The notes under the pieces: generated by a model | What the model saw: only the letters and a program-made list of their open reading frames with translations | Told to the model about the DNA's origin: nothing | Database searches by the model: none | In this document: positions 46,741-57,113 of the stretch, one piece after another | How positions within the stretch are numbered: the stretch's first letter is position 1 | How the letters are laid out: each line of letters begins with the position of its first letter | NCBI GenBank assembly: GCA_000827495.1 | Contig: KN817521.1 | Coordinates: 372,001 to 436,000, forward strand | Origin: Hypholoma sublateritium FD-334 SS-4 | Taxonomy: Eukaryota > Basidiomycota > Agaricomycetes > Agaricales > Strophariaceae | Length of the DNA: 64,000 bases | Reading direction: 5' to 3' | Made by a program: the position numbers and the translations under genes

Positions 46741-47792
46741 ATGTTTTTGACGCGTTCTGAATACGGTACGCCTGGATTACGAACGGTATACCGCAATAAA
46801 TCTTATATTTCTCTAGACCGAGGTGTCAACACCTTCTCACCGGAAGGTCGTCTGTTCCAAGGTGGGCACAAGTGCTGATCTTTGCTCTAAGTGTTGCTGA
46901 GAAACAGTACAGTTGAATATGCCATTGAGGCAATCAAGGTATAACATTCTCTCTTTGCGGCCAGACAGACACAGCGCGCTGAACTCTGAACGCAGCTCGG
47001 TTCAACGACTGTTGGCATCCGGACGCCAGAGGGCGTCGTCCTTGGCGTCGAAAAGCGTGTCCAGTCACCTCTTCTGGAGTCTAATTCAATCGAAAAGATC
47101 ATGGAAATCGACACCCATCTCGGCTGCGCCATGTCCGGTCTCACCGCCGACGCCCGCACGATGATCGACCACGCGCGCGTTACGTCCCAAAACCACGCCT
47201 TCACATACGACGAGAGGATCAAGGTCGAGAGCGTAACACAGGCCGTGTGCGATCTTGCGCTGCGGTTCGGAGAGAGTGTGCACGACGAGGAGGCTATGAT
47301 GAGTCGGCCATTCGGTGTGGCACTCCTCATTGCGGGAATTGACGAGCTCGGACCCCAACTGTGCGCCCGCACCTACATCCATATCATGCCTTCCTAACAT
47401 GTCTCAATTTAGATACCACACCGATCCTTCTGGTACATTTGTGCGATACGAGGCCAAAGCCATTGGATCAGGATCAGAAGCAGCACAAAGCGAACTGCAA
47501 GACAAATACCACAAAGTAGGTGCTCCGATATAAAACCATCTCGGCCCAAGCATTTACATTGGTTTGCATCATCAGCAAATGACCCTCCGAGAGGCCCAAC
47601 TGCTAACACTGAATGTACTCAAACAAGTTATGGAGGAGAAGCTCGACCAGCATAACGTGCAACTGGCCCAGGTGAGCGCTTTCTCCATAACATCTGAACT
47701 TTCGTTCTGATTTGCTTGTACAGGTAACACCAGGGAAGGGTTTCGAGATCTTGGACGAGACAAGCTTGAAGGAGGTTATTGAAGCCATGTAA
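46741..47792 (+). CDS. PUP2: 20S proteasome subunit alpha5
   Basis: Seven exons, 46741-46765, 46817-46861, 46913-46938, 46996-47360, 47413-47515, 47576-47671 and 47724-47792. The alpha-subunit N-terminal signature [25 protein letters not shown] is built from the first three exons, the third being only 26 bases. [21 protein letters not shown] follows, then an alpha5-type [27 protein letters not shown] and [13 protein letters not shown]. It forms part of the outer gate ring of the proteasome. Length, about 242 residues, fits the family. The C-terminus is [13 protein letters not shown]. No sign of decay. Confidence 0.93.
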
Positions 47793-48020
47793 TTTTGTAC
47801 ATCCGGACCATTGTAATTTGCATTCTCCCCCCCGTCCATCCCAAGGGATCAGAACCACACTGCGATACCCAACAACGCTCGGCAGCGATGATGGAGATCT
47901 AATGATGTATAGCAGACCGTGTGTTGTATTTGTATTGCGACAGTCGAGCTGTTATATCCGTTTACTTCAAGCTGCTCACAGCATCAGCCTCCTATATAAA
48001 ACACAGCAGCTGTCCAACTC

Positions 48021-48675
48021 TTACCTAGCAATGCACTCAATCTCAACGAGCACGTCCTTGGGCAGACGCGCGACCTCCACAGCCGAGCGCGCAGGAGTGT
48101 GATTCCCGAAGAACTTCGCGTAGACACCATTGACAGCAACGAAATCGTCCATCGACTTCAGGAACACCTGTTTGCCTGCCGTCAGCCCACATCATCCAAT
48201 CCACAATCCAAGATCCAAGGACACGCACGGTGGTCTTCGCGACCTTGCCCAGCTCCGAGCCGCCCGCCTCGACGACGGCCTTGAGGTTCTTCAGCGCCTG
48301 CTCGGTCTGCTCGACGACACCCCCGGGCACGATCTGCATCGACGCGGGGTCGAGCGGGATGCACCCCGAGCAGAAAAGCAGCTCGCCGGCCTTGATGCCC
48401 TGCGAGTACGGCCCGATCGCGGCGGGGGCCTCTGCGGGCGCGCGCGAGTAGACGGGGGTATGTCAGTGCGTTGGTATGTGCGTATAAATTATGCGCGCCG
48501 CCGGGGGTGGTGCGGGGCGCGGAGATAACGATAACGTACGGGTGGTGGAGACGGGTGTCAGCGACGCGTGGGTGGAGACGGTGGATGCCATGGTGGGGGT
48601 TGCAGCGAAGAATCGGCGGCTTGCGAGGGACGGGGGCAGGTGCCGGGCCAATCGATAGGCGTGTCTTGGCAACAT
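48021..48675 (-). CDS. MMF1: RidA/YjgF-family 2-iminobutanoate deaminase
   Basis: Exons 48675-48540, 48431-48229 and 48167-48021 join in phase to 161 residues. RidA proteins hydrolyse reactive enamine/imine intermediates and protect PLP enzymes. Family motifs are [56 protein letters not shown] and, with the catalytic Arg, [22 protein letters not shown]. The first 28 residues ([23 protein letters not shown]) are Arg-rich without acids, a clear mitochondrial presequence. A second ATG at codon 29 could produce a cytosolic form. The gene body is very GC-rich. Confidence 0.9.
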
Positions 48676-49233
48676 CAGCGTACGTGATCAACGACCGCAG
48701 ATTCAATTCCACGCGCAAAAAACCGCGGTCTTGCAAGGATGACTTCGTCGTTACTTGACGAGAGACGCGGGGTGTCGGCGCCGCTTAGCCGCCCTTCAGG
48801 GACGCTGCATATATATTCGTCGCCACGGAAAGGTTGATAAGATGAGATGATTTTCAGGTGAATCCGATGATTTGATTACAGCAACACGACGGTAGGTAAT
48901 AAAAATGATGCGTAGAATTAGACTCTTTGATTATAAGGCGTTGCTTGTCTATTATATATGTACAGTATGCAAAGATGCGAATTTCGGCGGAAAAATAAGT
49001 GTAATAAGGAAGGTTGAAGAGCCATTGCTCAGATGTCGACAGCAGGTAAGAAGATATATCACTTCGCGAAGGGGAGTTACAGGGGCATATAGCATGGGAA
49101 TCGCGGTACAAATGGATGCGGCGGCAGCAGAGAGACACGGTATGTGATGAAAAGAGATTGAAAGAACCCACTCAAACAGCAACATTCAAGGCCTAGACCA
49201 GTTGAATTTAGGTAGGTATCAAATTTTTCACGG
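48676..49233. other. Intergenic
   Basis: Promoter of RidA and 3' flank of the G-alpha gene. ORFs on both strands lack domain features. Confidence 0.45.
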
Positions 49234-51563
49234 TTAGACGAGTCTCATATTCCGCAGGTTTCCTTTGATGATGATGTCGCGCACTACGAAGACATAAGAT
49301 TAGCAGATTTCCTTTTGAGCAGATCTCTTATGTCGGAATACTAACCTGCGGAGATAATCGTAGCTGTCCTCCGGGTGTCTGTCACTGCGGTAAAATGGAC
49401 TGCGCAAGGTCAGTTCCTACTCAGTGGCATGAATGGAAAGTTCCGTACTGTAGAGCTCGCGTTCCTTATTAGGGGTGAATGATTGGTGGATGACTCCAAA
49501 CTTATTTCTGAAATCTACACGTCCATATGTGAGTGAGCTTAAGATTAGAATCAACGGAGGATTAGATACGCACATTTTGAGACAGAGTCATAGTCATTCG
49601 GCCTGTCGCCATACGAAATCATGTGCTGGTTTAGTCTTACTCCCGCCTCTAGCTTAGCCTAGAAGTCAAGAGAGTGAAAACCCGAACCATGCTGCTATCA
49701 TAAAAAGGTTTACCTGTAGCAGGTCGCATTTGTTGAGGAAAAGGACAATATTGACGCTTCCTAGTAATCTGTTTGACACGACTTGCTTCCACAATATTAG
49801 CGAGTCTTCAAGCCGATTCACATGTTGGTCCTAAAAAGAACATATGAACATTTCGACCCTTTTGGTCTCAAATGCGGTCGTACCTCAGCTAGAACCTATA
49901 ACAAAGACAATAATGACGCGATCAGAAGCAGCTTTTTATTAGAAATCCAAGTATACTCTTACTTGGTCGAATACCGAAATCGGCGCGAGAAATATAATGG
50001 CGTTGACTGAAGTGAATTATGAAAATTAAGCGAAGGAAAAATTGGACAAAAAAAAGGAAATCTTACCATCTTCAAAGTAGGGTGCCCATGCTTGACGCTG
50101 GTTTCGGGCACCGCCAACGTCATATATCCGCCATTCCACGCCTCTATTGCTCCCGGATGGAATAGAGAAAGTGTGTTCCACGACGCCCATTGTCTTTAAT
50201 CGTGCCTTTAATACATCCGCTATTTCCATGTAGGTCTTAGGGCGAGCGCATGAAAGAGTTCCAAAGTGTACGTACCATCCGTTGGGATATACTTTTTGGC
50301 TGTAATCCGAGGAATCTCGTCGAGATAACTAGGCGAAGGTGTGAACTAGTGGACAGGAAATAGAATGAACATACGTACAATCCGCTGCTCTCTTCCAAGC
50401 GGATGCGCTTTTCTTGAAGGCGCATCCTAACCTGTACGTCACGCCACATTTCGAGCATCGCGGGTGCGCATGCATTAAGAATGTGCACCGGGTCGTTCGG
50501 ATCCTCCCACCAACCTTCAATTTCACCTGAAAGAGGACTTTTTGGGCTTTTAGATTTGGTACCGAGCGCGAAAGGTTTTTTCCAGTTCCTAGATGTGTGG
50601 ACAACAATCTCCTTGCCTTTGGAGGCTGCGAGGCTGCCGGAGCTAGATGACCTGCTGGATAATATTGGGGGCGTATGTTTTGAATAGGGAATTACGAGAG
50701 CCGGAGGTGCCGGACGGCCGTTGAGTGAATAGGACGGACTATGAGGGGGTATATTCTCGTTGGGCTTGTATAGATTCGCATATAGCTCCCAGTCGGTGCG
50801 TGTAGGGCCGAGATGAGTTGCCTCGTCTTCCTCTGGAGATGAGAGCAAGTGAATGAGCCGTTCTTCCAGTTCGACAAGTGGCTCTAGCTTGCGGCGATAG
50901 GTGTCATAGTTGGAAACGCGTGTGCCCAGGATGGCGGAGGGAGGCCGGCCACTAGCTGAGATTATGACCGAGGCCGTTTCCGGGAAATCTCCGTCGTCGT
51001 GATCATCCAGTGCATCCGATTCGGGGGCGAGGGCGTCCAGAATTCTAGAAATGGAGGTGGTCAGCAGACGAACAAGGGATGGGCACGGGAAAGTACTGAC
51101 CGCCTGATTGAGCGAACAAGGTTCAGATATATAACGGCCCTCCATGCTATGCGTTCTGCATGGAATGCAGAGGGCGAGTGCAAGAGCTGGAACTCTGTTT
51201 GACGAAGTGAGTAAGGACGCTGATGCTGGATCTCGCTGGTATTGCCACATGTGATCGGAAGTGCGGGGAAGAAATGACGGCGCGACGAGAGCGAGACTCA
51301 CGTTTGAGCGTCGTGCTCTTGCCGGACTCCGACTGGCCGAGCAGCAGGACGGAGACCTCTGGCTTTGAGCGCTTGCGGTCGTTGCGCTCCTGGCGAATCA
51401 TGTCGTCGATGGAGTCGCTGACCTTCTTGGCGTCGGTCTCGGCCTTGAGGCGGAGCTCGCGGGCGAGGGGCGACTCATCTGCGGGGGGCTGGAGGGCGGC
51501 GGCGAGGGGATCGGAGAGGGTCCTCCTGCGCGGGATGGGGTACTCGAGCTTGTTGGTGGGCAT
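49234..51563 (-). CDS. Atypical heterotrimeric G-protein alpha subunit with long helical-domain insert
   Basis: Start MPTNKLEYPIPRRR at 51563; about ten exons, one of 12 bases (49884-49895). G-alpha motifs are: P-loop LLLGQSESGKSTTLK; switch I LKARLKTMGVVEH with the catalytic Arg and Mg-binding Thr; switch II DVGGARNQRQAW; NKCD in IVLFLNKCDLLQ; and TAVTDT. The usual switch-II Gln (DVGGQ) is Ala here. A Ser/Pro-rich insertion of about 200 residues interrupts the helical domain (between NLVRSIRR and EMWRDVQVRMRLQ). There is no N-terminal MG myristoylation site, and the C-terminus GNLRNMRLV differs from receptor-coupling tails of classical Gi types. It represents the divergent basidiomycete G-alpha set; its receptors are unknown. 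Confidence 0.87.
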
Positions 51564-54500
51564 GGGACGGTGGACGGAAGAAGCAAGGGACTGGGCCAAA
51601 AGATATGCAGGTTCGGGAATCGATTTCGAAGCTTCTATGGACACGACGCCACGTGAGCGAACCATGAACGTCGTCTGGGCGACCCGTGCCCGTCCCACAT
51701 CCCCCGCCCCGCACCGCGCCCCAGCACGCAACCACCACCACCGCCATCGTCGCCGTCGTCCCCCACAGCGCCCCGCCAGTCACCCGACATCGCGCGTCAT
51801 CAGGGCGGCTGCCCACTGGACCCATATGCAGTCCAGGGACGAACAATTTTTCATTCCGACTCGTTCGCAGCTCTCCTCAGCGTCACCCCCGCCACGCTCT
51901 CCGCCTCACGCTGTCTCGCATCGTCCCGCGCGCACTAGTGTTCTCGTTCTAGAAATGCTTTCCAGGCGATCAGCCTCGCCAGAGAAATTGCATGCTTCCG
52001 TACTCCCTGCCGGAATCTCTCGCGCCTTGGATCCAATAATAGCTTATCTCGCCGGCGCTACTCTCTGGTATGCCTGAACTAGCTAGGCTCCTGGACCTGC
52101 TCGACCTTACTTATATATCTCACTGGTTATTTTCACCCAATGTCATCACCACTGTGTCCGCCGGTATGCGTCACATTCCTTGTGCCACGCAAAATTCCTG
52201 ACGCTGGGATCGCGACGTCTGCCAGCTTTTTGCTCAATCCGAGGTTCTATATGCAGTCTCTTCACGAGGAAGACCCTCCTTAATCTGGGTATTAGAAATG
52301 GCCCTACGCCCACCCATACGCCCACTATCGACAGCTCGATGTAAGGGGCAATATGGTATAACACCCACCGTCATCCCCAGTGTCCACCGCCTAAGTACTA
52401 CATCGCACATCAATCAAGGCGCAGTCCTCTGACCATCAATCAAGGGGTCAGCCCCAGTTTGGCCTAGCTGCAATTCAATCAACCGTCTTTGGCCGTGCTG
52501 ATCAACAGATTTCAACCAGCAGTGCTTGGGGTATAGCCCTCATCACTGTTACTAGAAATCCTTGCTGGCCGTCGTTATGCACATCGGAGGACGAGGATCT
52601 CAGTGGCATGGTGTGCTATTATGAATGTGGAAATTCAATTCCACTAAGATCGCTTTATTGTTTTGCAAGAACGACTTCTCCGAAGCTGACATTATTCTCC
52701 GGGATGTCTACTACCTAACCGCGCGCAAAAGGGCCGAGCTCCAATTTCTCAACATATTCACATGAACGAGCGCCCACAATAAATGGAGCGAAATACCTTT
52801 CCAGGCAATCCAGAAGTAAGCGTTCTGTGCATACCATTGCGTAGCGCGCGTCTATGACGTCCCGTTTGGGCTTGGATGTTAGCAAGGATGCTTCTTCACG
52901 TCCAACAATGCGCGTAAATATCATCTCGAAGATCGGCAAGAATACATCTGACAACTGTTGGGGTTAGATTAACTCTTGTCAGCGTCAGGGCTCCGCGTCT
53001 TCTCGGAGCATGCCAAGCAGCTTGACCATACAGGCTATTAAATCATGTTTCCTATGAATCACCTGCGGCCTGACAAGCCTCTGTCGCCTTTCATTGAACG
53101 AGTAGTCACTGCCAGTCTCCGGACTTTCGCATGCCGTAGCCTTGGACATGGTGTGCTCCTGATTTAACGTCCCTAAGATGGAAGGGAAGGGTTACATTAA
53201 AATGCAGTTATTAATGAGCGCGCCCACCCACACTCCTCTCCGACGTGAGTAATGTCTCTTGGCTCCAGCTTTGGAAATTATCGCCAGAGCCAATAGGCGG
53301 CTGCCTCCGTGGGTCGCGCGGAACTTAGCCCTACTTCTCGTCTTGCAAACCTTTCCACACCACACGGCATCGGACTGCAGAGAAGCGTGGCCGTTACTTA
53401 ATTTATCCAGGCGCGAGAACAAGGCTAAAAGCGACCTGTCAATAGAAGGACTTGAGCGCGCCTCTGGGCATCCAGGCCCTCTTATCGTGCGCGGTAGCCG
53501 CGCTCGTCTTTATGTGTACCATGTGTGAGTGTCGGTGACAAGCTCGGACACTGGGAGGTGGCGACGTGGCGCGCGTTGGCGCGTCTCAAACGCTGTCAAG
53601 CGTGGCGGAACTCTGCTCTGTCAGGCAAGTATTGCGTTTGTACGCGAGGGTCATACCTCGCGGCACCCACGCACGCCTTCGCGTTTGTATTCCATGGCGT
53701 TGAATATCGCCGTCCAAGGTCCCACCCAATGCATCTTATCTGTAGAACGAATGGTGGCGCAATTAATTTGAACGTCGGCTCCTTTCTACGGCCTCACACA
53801 AGGTCTCTGAGTTTGGGAAGCTTTTCAAATATCTCGCAAGAAAATGAAAATCGTTTCTCACCCCTAAAATGAATATTTAGAGAACTGACGCTAGCACAGA
53901 ATTACCCGGTAAGCTAGCGAAGTAGACACAGCTGAAGACCAATTCCACGAAAAGACAGGGACCTCCAAAGGACCTCGCGCGGCGCGCCCGGCTAGATAAC
54001 AGAGCGCGTGAATTCGCACGGTCCGTCTATTTTTGTTCGTGTTGTTGTTGAATAAACTTGCCTCTGATAGAACATGTTCCTGCCGCCAACCTGCCGCCGT
54101 CATGTCTCTCCAGAATTGTAACGCCCCTATTCATATCACTATCAGACGACTCGTGGTCTTCAGAACGCACTTTTGGATCAAACTCCTCAGGCGACGAGTT
54201 CGGGTTCTCCGTCTGGACTGCAAATTGCTGCAACTCAGCGGCGATGTCACTGTTGCCCACATGTTCGGGGTGATGTCGTTGAGTCGTTACATCTTCATGG
54301 ATTGTGTCTAAGGTAGCTTCGACGCGCCTTCGCTCGGACGGACCCGAAAGTTATCAACTTCGCACGTTTCTCTCTTCGAGCCAACAGGATCCCACCCTTG
54401 AACCAGCTTGCAGATCGACTTTCAACGTTTCAAAAGCGATGCTTTCTCTGAAGTCCTTGCTTCTCCCAACCAACATGATTTTGATCCGACCCTCCCATCC

Positions 54501-54718
54501 CCGTCCCCCGATACTGCAGGTACCGAACATTGATACTTGAACCTCAGAACCATAGGAACATCGCCACCAGATTCTGAGGGTAGTTGAATGGTTGTCTTCT
54601 AAGCTGTTGTCATCGCTCTTGTAAGGCTTGACTCTCAATGTTGAGTACCTAAACGGAGTCTGGAAATCCTTATTAGCGCGCAGGACAGCTGTTAAGTATA
54701 TCTCTTTCTGGAAAAGCA
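51564..54718. other. Gene-poor stretch
   Basis: About 3.2 kb with no confident gene. It includes the G-alpha promoter and short ORFs (52715-52954 minus, 53259-53872 plus, 54027-54350 minus). A 12-base direct repeat (CATCAATCAAGG) occurs twice between about 52408 and 52444. No transposon ends were recognised. Confidence 0.5.
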
Positions 54719-56037
54719 ATGTCAGCCGTCACTTCAGCATCCACCAACTCCAACTGCGAGACGCTCTCGGTCCTCGATTCTTGTGTCACTTCGGGAACTC
54801 TGACTCTCGAGAATACCGTTTCTACGCCACTTTTTCTGACAAATTCATCCTCGATACTCTCAGTGACCATCCGTTCATCTGGGCAGCAAGCTGTCCCTAC
54901 TACTTCTGCGTCTTCCGTTGGCGATGCGACGTTTACTTCGAACACCATATCTTACGTCGGCTCGACGTCGACTTCATACCTTTCTCCTCCTTATACAACG
55001 ACGTCTATAACAGGGTCCCAAAATGTGACGCCAGCGCAGACTGGGACATCCAGCCAAATAATTTCTCCTCAGCCTTCCGCTTTATTATCGAGCACACTTT
55101 CTGGATCTAGCGACAGTGCCTGCACATCAACAATATCTGTAAAAACATCCTCATTCTCGTTGACCCAATTGAATGCTACACAATCGCTCTCTCCGGCATC
55201 GACGGCTTCAGTGTCTGCTTCGATAGTCACAAAGACGACCTCTGTAGTCCTATGCAACGCGATTCAAAGTACCGACAACGCAACTACCCCGCAAAATTAC
55301 TCCTCACAGATCTCGAGTTGCAGTTCCATGATCATCGTGACTTCCACGGAATATAATCCCGGTTTGCTAGTATTGCCAACGGGGTCTCAGACGTCCGACC
55401 AACAGCACCTACTCCCGACATCCAATGCAATGACATCGCCAACTACGCAGGCAATTCCCGATCCCTCCAGTACCATTATTTTGGGACACGTCCATGACCA
55501 CTTGAACGTCTCACACACGCATGATGTGGATGTGGCGAACACCAATGTTGATCTCAGCACTATTACAAGCTTGCCGAGCACATTTTCCCTTATCCCTTCT
55601 GAGCCGTTCTCCTCAGCTATATCGACACCTCCTCTTATATCAGTGGATCTGAATCAAGCTTCACCAGAGCAATCATTCGCAATTGCGTCGACATCTGTCA
55701 GCACGTCGTTGTTCACCATTACTATCTCGGCAGCTACGCAGACAATATCAATTAATAGCAGCAGCACGAACACTGCTGCAAGCCACGATTCAGTGATAAA
55801 GAGGTTAGTTTGCTACTGGAACTCTAGCTTCAAGATTATATGACTTATCCTACTCTGACTTACAGCGCGTCCGACAAGGCTCCCATAGCCCTGAGTATCG
55901 TCGCAGCCTGCTTTGCTGCTTTGATGATAATTATTTTGATCTTTCTCTTTTGTTGCCGTCACCGTCGTCGCCAGCTCCGGGAAAGATTGATATGTGCTAC
56001 ACTGGAAAGGCCTAAAATACATATTCAGACCGCTTAG
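54719..56037 (+). CDS. Ser/Thr-rich single-pass membrane protein (mucin-like), copy 1
   Basis: Two exons, about 54719-55804 and 55866-56037. The ectodomain is ~360 residues of Ser/Thr-rich, low-complexity sequence with several NxS/T sites (for example SSNTAASHD, NATQS, NVSHTHD). After the intron comes a transmembrane helix (IALSIVAACFAALMIIILIFLFCC) followed by a basic stop-transfer patch (RHRRRQLRER) and a short tail. No signal peptide is seen at the chosen ATG, so an upstream exon may be missing. It resembles fungal cell-surface stress-sensor or mucin-like proteins (Wsc/Mid2-like architecture) without a WSC domain. It shares its exon layout with the next gene. Confidence 0.6.
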
Positions 56038-57113
56038 ATTCGTGTCGGAGTTCTCCTTCATTATGGACATTTATGTTTATATTTTGTAGATGTACGTTGT
56101 GAAATCGTCCTAAACTTGTCATAAATACTAAAAATGCGATTTAAATTTCACGCTCGTTAATTACACATACTGCACCGGCTTTTGGCGTATATTCTACGTA
56201 CATATACTTACCGTACCACGCATGTCGGACGAGCGCCTATTTTGAAGTTTTCAACTTCCAGAGGTCACGAGACTACACACCCGGCAGCGGTGCCGGTTGC
56301 CCGGCAGCCCCGCAACCGTTTGAACCGCAACCTCGATCATCTCAACCGACAACTTCAATGAAAAATGCTTTATTATAAGTAAATCAGCTCCGTCGCCAAC
56401 TTCAAAATCACCTCCATAGCTCCGCTCAAGTCCCACTGCTGCTCAAGTCCCACAAATCAGATCTGCGCGCTTGCCAACCGTTGATGCTATGTTGCGCTCC
56501 GAGTCCGAACAATTCCTCGTTCGTAAATACCTCAACAGTCTTCTGTCGAGGTATCTATAACTTGGGATGGGAGATTCTGATTTCAAAGTGAAAGTATAGC
56601 AAATCTTTTCGCACAGATGGCTGTAAATTTTGCGAGACTTAGAGAGGAACAGATCACGGATGGTTGAAAACATTAAGTGTGTATTACATGTTCTAGGTAT
56701 CTTCTCCGGAAAAGCTGATCTTGGGTATTGTAGAAAGGTATCAGATAGGGATACCGAACAAACTGATTTCTCTCAACTATGGCAGAGATTAACGATCATA
56801 TGCTATCTCAGCAAAATACAGTGATCAAAGCTTCTTGCCGCTTGTCAAAGTCAATATCATTGAGCAACCAACACAGTATGCTATTTTTTTTATACGACGA
56901 CTGACAATCGGCACATCCCGCTTGATATCTCTGGTTTTAGAATTAATACATGGCACTTGATCTACTTGTGTTACATGATGTACCCTTGTCTATTATAGCA
57001 GCGCTGATTTTTAGCTATAATACCAGCTCAGTACCTCTTCCTCTCATTTATCTTCCCGCCCAACTAACGTCCTAGCACAGCATTCCAGCATTTCTCCTTC
57101 CGCGGCTCACTCT
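56038..57113. other. Intergenic between the two mucin-like genes
   Basis: AT-rich. Short ORFs of no recognisable content at 56443-56824. Nothing else seen. Confidence 0.45.

Noticed and set aside
51223..52077. 284-codon plus-strand ORF opposite the G-alpha 5' end
   Set aside because: It is antisense to conserved G-alpha coding sequence and its GC-rich promoter, and the translation is low-complexity Arg/His/Pro/Ser without domain features.
52408..52444. 12-base direct repeat as a transposon target-site duplication
   Set aside because: The two copies are only about 24 bases apart, with no element between them.
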